From: Gammaproteobacteria bacterium
GTDB lineage: Bacteria; Pseudomonadota; Gammaproteobacteria; Chromatiales; Chromatiaceae
Direction of reading: 5' to 3'
DNA: 39,535 nt
Assembly (NCBI GenBank): GCA_024275295.1
Contig: JAJRZI010000095.1
Coordinates: 1-39,535 of the forward strand
The translations under genes and the position numbers were made by a program. The notes beneath the pieces are model-generated. The model was not told the DNA's origin and did no database searches. It saw only the letters and a list, made by a program, of their open reading frames with translations. Positions 26,603 through 35,523 of the stretch are shown here, one piece after another. How positions within the stretch are numbered: position 1 is the stretch's first letter; every line of letters starts with the position of its first letter.

Positions 26603-27024
26603 ACCTTCGTCCTCACCGTAAAGAGCCACCCGAGGTCAATCTTACGCCACTGATCGATGTGGTATTTTTACTGCTCATCTTTTTTATGGTTTCGACAACG
26701 TTTCAGAAAGAGTCTCAAATCAAGATTGAATTACCAGAGGCGCAGACACAATCAACCACTGAGCCACTCCCCAAGGTTTTGGATATCACAATAGATGCAG
26801 AAGGGCGCTTTTTTGTGAACCAGCGAGAGGTTGTTTCAAGTGATATCGAGACCATTAAGCAGGCGATTGCAAAAGCCATCGGAGAGCAAAAGGATATACC
26901 TGTAGTTATCACAGGTGATGCCAATGCAACCTGGCAGGCTATTATGAAAGCTATGGATGCAGCCAGCCAATTGGGATTGGTCAACATGACCTTTCCTGCA
27001 ACAGTGCCCCCCGCGCAGAATTAA
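26599..27024 (+). CDS. exbD: ExbD/TolR-type biopolymer transport protein
   Basis: A 141-residue partner of ExbB with one N-terminal membrane helix (LIDVVFLLLIFFMVSTTF) that contains the proton-carrying Asp, preceded by the family signature PPEVNLTPL. The periplasmic domain (VLDITIDAEGRFFVNQ, then VVITGDANATWQAIMKAMD) is standard. ATG 26599 overlaps the exbB stop, so the two subunits are probably coupled. lpxK follows 14 bp later. No tonB gene follows. Confidence 0.93.
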   Translation: MNLRPHRKEPPEVNLTPLIDVVFLLLIFFMVSTTFQKESQIKIELPEAQTQSTTEPLPKVLDITIDAEGRFFVNQREVVSSDIETIKQAIAKAIGEQKDIPVVITGDANATWQAIMKAMDAASQLGLVNMTFPATVPPAQN

Positions 27025-27038
27025 CTGCATCAGCTTCA

Positions 27039-28022
27039 GTGAAACGCCTGGATAGCTACTGGAACAGTCTCAATGCAGTCTCCATTGCATTGCGGCCTGT
27101 TTCCTGGGTGTTCCGCCTGCTTGCCTGGATTCGCCGCTACGCGTATCAAATTGGGTTGTTTCAACAGCACAAACTGCCTGTTCCCGTCATTGTTGTTGGT
27201 AATATTTCAGTGGGCGGCACGGGTAAAACACCACTCGTAATCTGGCTGGCGGCCTATTTAAAAACGCTGGGATATAAGCCGGGCATCGTTGCCAGAGGCT
27301 ATGGCGCACAAGTTGGTGATACACCACGCCAAGTCACTGTGCAGAGCTGTATAGAAGAGGTGGGAGATGAGCCACTGCTCATAGCACGCAGAACAGGTTG
27401 CCCCATGTTTGTCGCCCCCAATCGTGTTGCAGCAGCAGATGCGTTACTGAAAAACAGTGACTGCAACGTGATTATCTCCGATGATGGTATGCAACATTAC
27501 GCCTTGGGGCGTGATATTGAAATCGCTGTTGTGGATGGTAAACGCCGCTTTGGCAATGGTCTCTGCCTGCCAGCAGGGCCATTAAGAGAGCCACCATCAC
27601 GCCTTGCCAGCGTTGATCTGGTTATAGTTAATGGCATGGCCAGGCCAGATGAAAACAGTATGCAGATTATTGCTGGAAAGGCGGTAAATCTTGGCAACCC
27701 GGGATACACCTGCGATCTGGATAAGTTTTCTGGAGAACAGGTGCATGCGGTGGCGGGCATTGGTAACCCACAACGTTTTTTTCAGCTCTTGAAAGATCAT
27801 GGTTTGCAGTTGATAGAACGGGCTTTTCCTGATCATCATCGGTTTACAAAGAAAGATATAACCCCCGATGATAAATTACCTGTATTCATGACTGAAAAAG
27901 ATGCCGTAAAATGTAGACATTTCGCCCAACCAAGACACTGGTACTTGTCCATAGATGTAAATGTGGATGATGCCTTTTCCAATCGGTTGGCAGAACTATT
28001 GAGAGGTTTAGAACGTGGATAA
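27039..28022 (+). CDS. lpxK: Tetraacyldisaccharide 4'-kinase
   Basis: Phosphorylates the lipid A precursor at the 4' position on the cytoplasmic face of the inner membrane. The P-loop is in [15 protein letters not shown] near residue 60, followed by [36 protein letters not shown] and the late [10 protein letters not shown]. An N-terminal hydrophobic helix anchors it. Length 327 is usual. The start is GTG 27039; no clear ribosome-binding site, so coupling to exbD 14 bp upstream is likely. Its end overlaps the Trm112-like gene by 8 nt. Confidence 0.95.
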   Translation: MKRLDSYWNSLNAVSIALRPVSWVFRLLAWIRRYAYQIGLFQQHKLPVPVIVVGNISVGGTGKTPLVIWLAAYLKTLGYKPGIVARGYGAQVGDTPRQVTVQSCIEEVGDEPLLIARRTGCPMFVAPNRVAAADALLKNSDCNVIISDDGMQHYALGRDIEIAVVDGKRRFGNGLCLPAGPLREPPSRLASVDLVIVNGMARPDENSMQIIAGKAVNLGNPGYTCDLDKFSGEQVHAVAGIGNPQRFFQLLKDHGLQLIERAFPDHHRFTKKDITPDDKLPVFMTEKDAVKCRHFAQPRHWYLSIDVNVDDAFSNRLAELLRGLERG

Positions 28023-28197
28023 AAAACTGTTGAATATCCTGGCTTGTCCTATCTGTAAAGGCAAGCTGAAATATGACCGCAAGGCAAAAGAGCTAATCTG
28101 CAAGGTAGATCGGCTTGCCTTTCCTATTCGGGACGACATCCCGGTGATGCTCGAACAAGAGGCACGCCAACTGCCTGCGGATGAGGAAGTGATTTAG
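28015..28197 (+). CDS. ycaR: Trm112 family small zinc-ribbon-like protein (YcaR)
   Basis: A 60-residue protein of the Trm112/UPF0434 family, conserved between lpxK and kdsB. It starts with [17 protein letters not shown] (CPxC knuckle), then [12 protein letters not shown]. Only three Cys are present, so a full four-Cys zinc site is not complete within one chain. The function in bacteria is not settled. The start is GTG 28015 inside lpxK, with GAGAGG nine bases upstream. kdsB begins 7 bp after the stop. Confidence 0.9.
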   Translation: MDKKLLNILACPICKGKLKYDRKAKELICKVDRLAFPIRDDIPVMLEQEARQLPADEEVI

Positions 28198-28204
28198 CCA
28201 CACA

Positions 28205-28972
28205 ATGTCACAGAAAGATTTTAAGGTTGTATTGCCTGCAAGGTATGCCTCAAGCCGCTTGCCCGGAAAGCCGGTTTTGGATATTGCAGGCAAACCCATG
28301 ATCCAGCATGTCTATGAACGCGCCTGTGAGAGTGGAGCAGCAGAGGTCATCATTGCCACAGATGATGAGCGGGTTGCAAGCTGTGCCAGAGGATTTGGCG
28401 CAGAGGTCTGTATGACAAGCACTGCTCATCATAGTGGAACTGACCGGATTGCAGAGGTGGTAAAAAAACTTGGATGGGCAGATGAGACCATTGTTGTCAA
28501 TCTGCAGGGTGATGAGCCCTGTATGCCTCCACAGTTGGTCAATCAGGTTGCGACTGATATGGCATCACATTCACATGCCCACATCACGACACTGTTCAGT
28601 AGAATTACCGACCGGAAAACACTGTGTGATCCACACGCGGTAAAGGTCGTTACAGATGCTGAAGGGTACGCGCTCTATTTCAGTCGTGCGCCCATACCGT
28701 ACCATAGAGATGAGTTCCTTTCTGGCCAGGATGACATGCTACCGCAGGATACAATCTTTGCCCGACATATTGGTCTCTATGCCTATCGTGCCGCTTTTCT
28801 GGAGCAATTTGTAAGTTGGCCACCCGCCCCGCTGGAGCAGGCAGAGTCACTGGAACAGCTGCGTGTGCTCTGGCACGGTGGCGTTATTCATGTCACTGAG
28901 GCTACCGTTGAGCCTGGGCATGGTGTGGATACTGAAGATGACCTGCAGCGTGCAACACAGCAACTGGAGTAA
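28205..28972 (+). CDS. kdsB: 3-deoxy-manno-octulosonate cytidylyltransferase
   Basis: Activates KDO as CMP-KDO for LPS inner-core assembly. The 255-residue protein has the nucleotidyltransferase start LPARYASSRLPGKPVLDIAG, the metal-binding VNLQGDEP, YFSRAPIPYHRD, GLYAYR and the closing GVDTEDDL. ATG 28205 is 7 bp behind the Trm112-like gene, in an lpxK-ycaR-kdsB order conserved in gammaproteobacteria. The ribosome-binding site is weak, again suggesting coupled translation. Confidence 0.97.
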   Translation: MSQKDFKVVLPARYASSRLPGKPVLDIAGKPMIQHVYERACESGAAEVIIATDDERVASCARGFGAEVCMTSTAHHSGTDRIAEVVKKLGWADETIVVNLQGDEPCMPPQLVNQVATDMASHSHAHITTLFSRITDRKTLCDPHAVKVVTDAEGYALYFSRAPIPYHRDEFLSGQDDMLPQDTIFARHIGLYAYRAAFLEQFVSWPPAPLEQAESLEQLRVLWHGGVIHVTEATVEPGHGVDTEDDLQRATQQLE

Positions 28973-28995
28973 TACAGCGCTAAGAGGAGACCAAA

Positions 28996-29508
28996 ATGGC
29001 AACACGTACAATCAATGAGAGTGGCATTGAGTTGATCAAGCATTTTGAATCACTCAGGTTGAAGGCCTATCAAGACAGTGTTGGTATATGGACGATAGGT
29101 TGGGGACACACCGGCCTGACCCATAGGGATGGGACGGTCTACGAAGGTAGGGAAATCACTGAAGATGAAGCTGTGGCTCTGCTTAAACGGGATCTGAAAA
29201 CATTCGAAGAGGACGTGGAAAACTGTGTGGATGTAGAGATCAATGACAACCAGTTTTCTGCCTTGGTGAGTTTTGCATTTAACCTCGGTGGGACAAACCT
29301 GCGCAAGTCAACCCTATTGAAAAAACTCAATGATGAGCAGCATTTTAATGCCAGTAAAGAGTTTAAAAAATGGAGCAAGGCGGGAGGAAAAAGGCTTGAG
29401 GGGCTGGTACGTCGTAGAATATCCGAACGCAATCTTTTCTGTTCTTTCCCAAACCCAGTTGTTAAGAAATTGCCAGATAACTGGGAAGAGGCATATAAAA
29501 ACCTATAA
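28996..29508 (+). CDS. Phage-type lysozyme (glycoside hydrolase 24)
   Basis: A 170-residue T4/P21-like muramidase. The catalytic Glu18 in HFESLRLKAY, Asp27 and Thr33 in DSVGIWTIGWGHT keep the E-(8)-D-(5)-T spacing of T4 lysozyme. FSALVSFAFNLGG and LEGLVRRRISERNLF are further family features. It has no signal peptide or signal-anchor, so it needs a holin or lysis to reach peptidoglycan; neither holin nor spanin genes are near. AGAGGAGA ahead of ATG 28996 is the best ribosome-binding site in this region. It lies 23 bp after kdsB and is convergent with batD, overlapping by 6 nt. Probably a phage-derived gene kept in isolation. Confidence 0.9.
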   Translation: MATRTINESGIELIKHFESLRLKAYQDSVGIWTIGWGHTGLTHRDGTVYEGREITEDEAVALLKRDLKTFEEDVENCVDVEINDNQFSALVSFAFNLGGTNLRKSTLLKKLNDEQHFNASKEFKKWSKAGGKRLEGLVRRRISERNLFCSFPNPVVKKLPDNWEEAYKNL

Positions 29509-31248
29509 ATATAATGGCTTGAGTTTCTTTGTTTTATCCTTTGGTATATGGCAGTCAGGCTTATAATTTTTAACGGCATTCCATAATGCAGCCCCATCCC
29601 ATTTGCACTTGTTTTTTCCATAAAGTGCCTGGTTCAAAGTAAGAATATTTGCGGTAGTTGTCTCATCAAAATGAAGAGCAAGTTCTGCAAGGCCTTTAGG
29701 TGGATCGGACGGCCATACGGTTTTACCCCAGGCAAGCAGGGTAGCTCGCGCAGCCGAACTATCATTGGCCTGGCATGCCTGCTTCAGTTCAGCCAGGATT
29801 TTATTATGGCTCTTTACTTTGGGTTCATTGCTGTTTGTCAGGGCACTATTTGTTAACTGTCGGCGGTGACTCAACCACCACCAGGCAATAGCAGTAGACA
29901 ACCAGCCCAGAGCAAAAAACAGCGCAAGCCAGGGATAAATGTCACTGCCTGGTTTTGATTGAATCTTTTGCTCTGTCACCTCTGAAGGTGCTTTTATATC
30001 ATGAGTAGTTTTTTGGCTATTGATTATAGCTTTTGGTGGCTCAGCAGGAGGGGGTGTGGCCACTGCACCTACAGCGGGTAGCACTTGAATGCGTTCCTCG
30101 GCAATCTGAGCAACCTCTTTCTTGTTTGTCTCTGTATTCCACCAGCTGATCTTTATGGCGGGCAGAATATATGTTCCAGGCTTGGTGGGCACCAGGGCAA
30201 TCTTCTCCTGACGGATTCCGGTGACACCGTTGCTATCCTTATGATCCTGTAACATCGGCTGATCAGGATACTGTTTAAAACCCTTAGGTGTTTCACTATG
30301 CATCTCTGGCAGCTGAGCAGAGGTAATACCGTCTGCCATAATGGCCAGCGTACGGGTAACAGGTTCACCCACACGGAATTCAGGGTTGGCTTTAGGCCAG
30401 GATGATGAGAGCTGTAGATTTGTTGCAGGCAGCCAGGGTTGTTCTGCATTCTTTGGGATAGATTTAACCTCAACACTAATAGCTTTTGAGCGGACACGTT
30501 TTATTGCCCCTGCCTGCCCGAACATTCCAAATCGCTGACGGCTGTTTTGCATGACCCTGGCTTGAAATGTTATCGGATCTAATATCAGAGTGCCGCTGGC
30601 TTGCGGAAATGCAAGGTAATCAATCTGGGAGACAAGATAACGTCTGCCGCCACGTTGTGTTTCATAGGTCTGTTCATCGGCTATCTGCTCAACGATGATG
30701 TCGGGATCATTGAAGTGGAGCGCTGACAGACTGGCATCTGCAATATTGACAGCACGGAAGATGCGCACATGAAAGAGCAGTTGCTGCTGCACATAGGCTG
30801 TTTTAGGCTCAACAGCCACCTCCATAAAGATATCTTTATTGCCGGTAGCTGATATTGGACCGGTTGCTTCCCGTACCAGGACAGAGGTCGCCTGACTGTG
30901 ATCACTGCCAAAAGATATGGCCGGTATGGTCAGTTGTCCTGTGGTCTTTGCCATTACACTAAGCGTCCACCGGGTGGTTCGGCTGTAGTCACCGTTGATC
31001 ATCTTAATGCTCTGGCTTTGACTACGGGAAAAGATCTCAAGACTGTTTTCCAGCGGGCTGAAATCCGGCTCTCCATCTGGCGACCCATTAGCCTCAAATA
31101 TCAGCTCAAAGGTCTCGTCTATAGAGACCGGATTACGTGAAACCTGTGTCGTAATGGTTGCACCAGATGCATCAGCCGTCTGCAACAGGATCATCAAGGT
31201 TAGAAGAGAAAGCAGGAAAAAATGCTTAATGAAATCTGTTTTTACCAT
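29503..31248 (-). CDS. batD: BatD-like membrane-anchored protein
   Basis: A 581-residue protein of the BatD/oxygen-tolerance family. A signal peptide (FFLLSLLTLMILLQTADA) leads to periplasmic beta-rich repeats with VSRNPVSIDETFELIFEANG at the start, then a membrane helix around residues 440-465 (LALFFALGWLSTAIAWWWL) and a cytoplasmic C-terminal tail of about 110 residues. It is the last gene of the moxR-bat operon. ATG 31248 overlaps the batB stop by 7 nt. The molecular role of BatD is not established; it is thought to work with the VWA proteins. Confidence 0.88.
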   Translation of the reverse strand: MVKTDFIKHFFLLSLLTLMILLQTADASGATITTQVSRNPVSIDETFELIFEANGSPDGEPDFSPLENSLEIFSRSQSQSIKMINGDYSRTTRWTLSVMAKTTGQLTIPAISFGSDHSQATSVLVREATGPISATGNKDIFMEVAVEPKTAYVQQQLLFHVRIFRAVNIADASLSALHFNDPDIIVEQIADEQTYETQRGGRRYLVSQIDYLAFPQASGTLILDPITFQARVMQNSRQRFGMFGQAGAIKRVRSKAISVEVKSIPKNAEQPWLPATNLQLSSSWPKANPEFRVGEPVTRTLAIMADGITSAQLPEMHSETPKGFKQYPDQPMLQDHKDSNGVTGIRQEKIALVPTKPGTYILPAIKISWWNTETNKKEVAQIAEERIQVLPAVGAVATPPPAEPPKAIINSQKTTHDIKAPSEVTEQKIQSKPGSDIYPWLALFFALGWLSTAIAWWWLSHRRQLTNSALTNSNEPKVKSHNKILAELKQACQANDSSAARATLLAWGKTVWPSDPPKGLAELALHFDETTTANILTLNQALYGKNKCKWDGAALWNAVKNYKPDCHIPKDKTKKLKPLYL

Positions 31249-33092
31249 TGTTGTGCCTCTTGCACGGGTTGCCGCTGACGTTGATATTGATACTTGAATT
31301 TGCGCCTTAATAGCCCGCCAGGATCATCAGGAATACGGCGTAACCACTGCTCAGTTGCCTGTGCAGCATTCTTTTCATCTTCTGTCAGATCTTCTGGTTT
31401 TGCCATCTGTGATTTATTCTGTTCACTCTTATGCTGTTCTTCAGGTTTATCCTCTGCTGTGGATGATGCCTGCTCTTGTGGCTTCTCTTCTTTATCACCC
31501 TGTTGAGCCTCACTCTCCTGTGACTTCTGCTCTTCGTCAGAGGTATTGCCCTGTTGTGATTTTTGCTGCTGTTGCTCAGCAGATTGATCCTGATCCTCTG
31601 GTCTCTCCTGCGACCCTTGTTGCTGTTGCTGATCAGATGAGTCCTGCTCTGATTGCTCCTGCTTATCATTAGAGTTTTGTTGCTTGTCATCAGCGCTTTG
31701 CTGCTGATCCTGTTTCTGTTTCTGCTTTTGCTGTTGCTCGATATGCTTTTCGACCAGTTTCCGGTTGTATTCCGCATCCCTGTCAGCTGGATTTAATTCC
31801 AGTGCCGCATCATAGGCATGTAGTGCTTCGGGTAGTTTTCCCGCACGGGCCAGGGCATTGCCTTTGTTGTAGAGCGCATCGGGTGTGTTAATTCCATCAA
31901 GTGATTCAATGGCCTGTTCATATTCACCGGCTTTGTAATGGGCAGCAGCCCTCCACTCTCTATTCTCAAACTGTCGGGCAGCAGCACTGGCATCACCTTG
32001 TTGCAGTGTTTGAGATGCCTGCTGATCCGGTCGGGACCAGAGGCTTTGCCAGTCAAGTGCTGAAGCATTCTGGGCATGTGGTAACAGAATAAAAACAGCC
32101 AACACCAGATAGCCACGACGAAAGGCCAGGGCAGCAATCGGCAGAATGAGCAGCAATAACCAGGGGCCTTCCTCTTGCCATTGGTCAGTTGTGAGTACCG
32201 CTTCCTTTTCAGCTGCATCAACATGCTGATTCTGCAAGGGAGCAAGCAGGTATCTGATATCATCATCATTAATTGAGAGTTTGTGGTAGCGGCCACCACT
32301 GGCTTGAGCCAATTCACTAAGTGCTTGACTCTCCAGGCGTGGCAGTACTATTTCGCCAGCAGCATTCTTTAGAAAACCACCCTCTGGCAGGGCTATGGGT
32401 GCGCCCTCAGGGGTGCCAATACCCAACAGGCTAATACGGTATTTTTTATTATCTGTTGCAGCCAGGATCTGTTCTATAGATACGGGTGTGATGCCATCGG
32501 TAATAAGTAGAATGTCACCCTGTTGCTGCCCTGCCTGTTCTAATAACTCAGCAGCCTTTTTTACCGCAAGATCGGGACGAGAGCCTTGTGACGGCATGAG
32601 GCCCGTCTCAAGGCTATTGATCTGGGCAGCAATGGTGGCCTGATCATCGGTGAGTGGCGTAATCAGAAATAGGGTGCCTGCATAGACAATCAGTGCTGTT
32701 TGACCTTCACGGCGCTGCTTCAGGATGTCTGCTACCTTGTACCGGGCGCGGGCCAGCCGACTGGGTTTAATATCCGTGGCATCCATAGAACGGGAGAGGT
32801 CCAGCGCCAACACCAGGGCTGATTGTTCCCGGAATACCGGCTGCGCATGCTGCTCCCAAACAGGGCCGGCAATGGCTGTTATCCCCAGCAGACCTGTGAG
32901 TCCAATCGCCAACAGTGGCCATCGTCGTCTTACCCCTTGTTCATCCACCAGCAGATAGGGCAGGAGCTCAGGGTCACAGACGGCACGCCATGCCTGGCTG
33001 CTGATGGCTCGATACCAGAGCAGCCATAGGATGAACACCAATGGAACAAGTGCCAGAAACCAGAGTGGACGTAGAAAATGAAAGCTATCCAT
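31242..33092 (-). CDS. batB: VWA-TPR fusion protein (BatB plus BatC) with glutamine-rich tail
   Basis: Two N-terminal membrane segments (about 5-30 and 55-75) flank the start of a VWA domain with the MIDAS LALDLSRSMDATD near residue 85 and ITDGITP later. A third membrane segment is near residue 315. TPR repeats follow at about 345-445 (ALYNKGNALARAGK, then ALHAYDAALELNPADRDAEY), and a Gln/Lys/Ser/Asp-rich low-complexity stretch runs from about 450 to 570. Where BatC is a separate TPR protein in other genomes, here it is joined to BatB. I chose ATG 33092 because GGAGG lies seven bases upstream; it overlaps the batA stop by 8 nt. Confidence 0.9.
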   Translation of the reverse strand: MDSFHFLRPLWFLALVPLVFILWLLWYRAISSQAWRAVCDPELLPYLLVDEQGVRRRWPLLAIGLTGLLGITAIAGPVWEQHAQPVFREQSALVLALDLSRSMDATDIKPSRLARARYKVADILKQRREGQTALIVYAGTLFLITPLTDDQATIAAQINSLETGLMPSQGSRPDLAVKKAAELLEQAGQQQGDILLITDGITPVSIEQILAATDNKKYRISLLGIGTPEGAPIALPEGGFLKNAAGEIVLPRLESQALSELAQASGGRYHKLSINDDDIRYLLAPLQNQHVDAAEKEAVLTTDQWQEEGPWLLLLILPIAALAFRRGYLVLAVFILLPHAQNASALDWQSLWSRPDQQASQTLQQGDASAAARQFENREWRAAAHYKAGEYEQAIESLDGINTPDALYNKGNALARAGKLPEALHAYDAALELNPADRDAEYNRKLVEKHIEQQQKQKQKQDQQQSADDKQQNSNDKQEQSEQDSSDQQQQQGSQERPEDQDQSAEQQQQKSQQGNTSDEEQKSQESEAQQGDKEEKPQEQASSTAEDKPEEQHKSEQNKSQMAKPEDLTEDEKNAAQATEQWLRRIPDDPGGLLRRKFKYQYQRQRQPVQEAQQW

Positions 33093-34080
33093 TGTTGTAC
33101 CTCCATCCAGTACGGACACCGATGATCACGCTGGCGAGTATCAGTGCAACACCCAGTGGCCAGGGGTAGAGGGCGCGAACAGGGCGGAAAAGCTGTCTCT
33201 CCTGTTCAATCGGCTCCAGCTCATCCAATAGCCGATAGATGCCTTTTAGCTCATTGATGTCTCTGGCCCTGAAGTAGCGTCCACCGGTTTTGTCGGCAAT
33301 GGCCTTGAGGGTCTTTTCATCCAGATCCCGTGAAGGATTTACCCGTCGGCTGCCAAAGAAGGAGCGCACAATAATCTCATCTGCACCGATGCCAATGGTG
33401 TAGACTTTGACCTCTTTTCGTGCGGCCAGCTCGGCGGCCCGGATAGGCTCAATCTCTCCGGCAGTATTGGCGCCATCGGTTAAAAGAATCAGCACCCGGT
33501 TTTCAGCAGGGCGGTTTTGTAACCGTTTGACCCCCAAGCCGATGGCATCGCCGATAGCTGTGCTTCTGCCTGCCAGGCCGATGGCTGATTCATACAGCAG
33601 GGTTTTTACCGTCTTCCGGTCGAAGGTCAAAGGTGTCTGCAGATAGGCCTGTTCGCCGAACAGGATCAGGCCGATGCGATCACCTTCCCGGCGTTCAATA
33701 AATTCACCGGCAACTTTTTTGGTGGCGGTCAGGCGATCAACCCATTGGTTGTCAAGCCTGAAATCCTCCTCTTCCATGCTTCTGGAGAGATCCACCGCCA
33801 ACATCAGGTCACGCCCACTCATCGGCAGATCCAGTGGTTCACCCAACCACTGGGGGCGTGCGGCAGCCAGAACAAGCATGACCCAGGCAACAGCAGCCAG
33901 CCAGATGAGAATACTCTGCCGGGATGTGCTGTTAAGCGTTTTAGCGCCACCTTCAAAGTCTTCCAGAAAAGGGACGCGCAAGGCGGCATCCTGCTGTTGA
34001 GGGGCGGCTGGCATGAGTCGCCTGACCAACAGCGGAAGGGGCAACAGGAGAAGCAGCCATGGCCAATAGAGCGTGATCAT
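33085..34080 (-). CDS. batA: VWA domain membrane protein BatA
   Basis: A 331-residue VWA protein with N-terminal membrane helices at about 5-22 and 58-78, the MIDAS motif LAVDLSRSMEEED near residue 95, the Thr of LQTPLTFD and the Asp of LLTDGANTAGE, and a C-terminal helix (YPWPLGVALILASVIIG). The VWA domain would face the cytoplasm or periplasm between the helices and bind metal-dependent partners. The start ATG overlaps the DUF4381 stop by 4 nt. It is a MoxR-associated VWA protein; client proteins are unknown. Confidence 0.9.
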   Translation of the reverse strand: MITLYWPWLLLLLPLPLLVRRLMPAAPQQQDAALRVPFLEDFEGGAKTLNSTSRQSILIWLAAVAWVMLVLAAARPQWLGEPLDLPMSGRDLMLAVDLSRSMEEEDFRLDNQWVDRLTATKKVAGEFIERREGDRIGLILFGEQAYLQTPLTFDRKTVKTLLYESAIGLAGRSTAIGDAIGLGVKRLQNRPAENRVLILLTDGANTAGEIEPIRAAELAARKEVKVYTIGIGADEIIVRSFFGSRRVNPSRDLDEKTLKAIADKTGGRYFRARDINELKGIYRLLDELEPIEQERQLFRPVRALYPWPLGVALILASVIIGVRTGWRYNNG

Positions 34081-34586
34081 CCTTGAGATGCTCCTGGCTT
34101 ATGGGGCAGGGCATCAATCCATGCAGCAGATATTTTAAGCAGCTCAGCACTATTGATATTTACAGTAGGTTTATAGGGTGCATCAACCAATACACGGCCA
34201 GCACCTGTAGAGAACGCATCTTTGAAACTGCTTTTGGCTATGCCGCGATCCAGAAAACAGAGCCAGGCATCATCGGTCAGACTGGCAACATCTGTCCGCG
34301 GTGAGTAGCTGAGCGCGATACGTCGCAATAGTGTGGAGAGATCTGTCACCAACTGCCGGTCATCCTGGTCCGCTTTGTATTGGGTCTCTATTTTCTGCAG
34401 TGCTTTACGTGCCTCTCGACGCAGCTCTCCACGGCGATAGAGGGTTCGACCAAGGAAGAACAGTCCAGCCAGCACCGGAATCAGGATGACCAGTCCCCAC
34501 CAGCCCGGTGCCAGTGGCCACCAGGAGACTGGCTCTGGCAGATGAATATCCTTGAGTGGTAGCGGCTGCTGTTCTGCCGGATTCAT
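34077..34586 (-). CDS. DUF4381 single-pass membrane protein
   Basis: A 169-residue protein with a single membrane helix at about 28-46 (WGLVILIPVLAGLFFLGR) following a Pro-rich start, and a cytoplasmic helical domain with RIALSYSPRTDVASLTDDAWLCFL. DUF4381 genes are known between DUF58 and batA in MoxR operons of proteobacteria. It overlaps both neighbours by 4 nt, suggesting equal-ratio expression. Function is not known; a scaffold role is a guess. Confidence 0.85.
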   Translation of the reverse strand: MNPAEQQPLPLKDIHLPEPVSWWPLAPGWWGLVILIPVLAGLFFLGRTLYRRGELRREARKALQKIETQYKADQDDRQLVTDLSTLLRRIALSYSPRTDVASLTDDAWLCFLDRGIAKSSFKDAFSTGAGRVLVDAPYKPTVNINSAELLKISAAWIDALPHKPGASQG

Positions 34587-35506
34587 CTGCGCCTCCTGCC
34601 AAGGCCTTCCTGCAACACAGTGTAAGGGTCTTGATCTGTGGTGCAGCTCAGCATATGGATGCCAGCGCGTTGACAGAGATTACGTAGCTTGGCTTCATGG
34701 GTATGAAAACGCTCAGTGTGTGTTTTTTTAAGCGTACGGCTACCTGTGTCAATCGTGATAGTGCGCTGGCCATTGTTGAGGCGATAGCTTCCTGAGGGAG
34801 GCAGCTCTTTTTCCAGCTGGTCATAAATGAGAATCAGCACAACGTCATTATGACGAGCCAGATGTATCAGGTGAGCTTCAGCTGTCTCATCCAGTGAGCG
34901 AAAATCACTCAACAAAAAGAGCAGGCTGCCAGGGCGTGCAACCCGGCGAAGGCGGGCCAGTGCATGTTTAGCCGCCTCTTGTTGAGTATTCCCATCAGAT
35001 TTTGTGGCACTCTGTGGAAATGCATCTGTGAGCTTACGGATGAAATTCAATGCCGCATGCTTGCCTTGTTGTGGTCGTAGTTCAAAGTGGTCAGACTCGG
35101 AGAAGATCAGGCCGCCCAAACGGTCACCCTGTTGGATGGCGCTCCAGGCCAGTAGTGCAGCAGCTTTGGCTGCCAGCACAGATTTAAAGAGACCCCGGGT
35201 AGCAAAATGCATCGGCGCACGGTAATCAACCCAGAGCAGAATGGAGCGTTCACGCTCCTCTCTAAAGAGTTTGGTAAAGGGTTTCCCGGTGCGTGCTGTC
35301 ACCCGCCAGTCGAGATTGCGTGCATCGTCACCCGGCTGATAGGGGCGGGCCTCATCAAACTCCATCCCCCGGCCCTTGAATCGGGAGAGATAGTTACCCG
35401 TCATGCGCCCCAGAATCTTTACCGCCTTGAGCGGCAGTGAGGCTCCAGCCTTTTGTAGCCCAATCAGGGTGGAGTGATTAACCTGAACACGATCTATGCC
35501 TGTCAT
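34583..35506 (-). CDS. DUF58 domain protein
   Basis: A 307-residue soluble protein of the DUF58 family. The hallmark GRGMEFDEARPYQPGDDARN is near residue 50, followed by LDWRVTARTGKPFTKLF and REEERS-type segments; a VWA-like core follows, though the MIDAS Asp-x-Ser-x-Ser reads DYRAPM. There is no membrane segment. DUF58 proteins are regular partners of MoxR ATPases. It begins 17 bp after moxR and overlaps the DUF4381 gene by 4 nt. Confidence 0.9.
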   Translation of the reverse strand: MTGIDRVQVNHSTLIGLQKAGASLPLKAVKILGRMTGNYLSRFKGRGMEFDEARPYQPGDDARNLDWRVTARTGKPFTKLFREERERSILLWVDYRAPMHFATRGLFKSVLAAKAAALLAWSAIQQGDRLGGLIFSESDHFELRPQQGKHAALNFIRKLTDAFPQSATKSDGNTQQEAAKHALARLRRVARPGSLLFLLSDFRSLDETAEAHLIHLARHNDVVLILIYDQLEKELPPSGSYRLNNGQRTITIDTGSRTLKKTHTERFHTHEAKLRNLCQRAGIHMLSCTTDQDPYTVLQEGLGRRRR

Positions 35507-35523
35507 TTAGATAATCTGAAAAC

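Noticed and set aside
31385-31777. Minus-strand open frame overlapping the Gln-rich part of batB
   Set aside because: An alternative reading of CAG/CAA-rich repetitive DNA giving Ser/Asn/Arg-rich sequence; not a gene.
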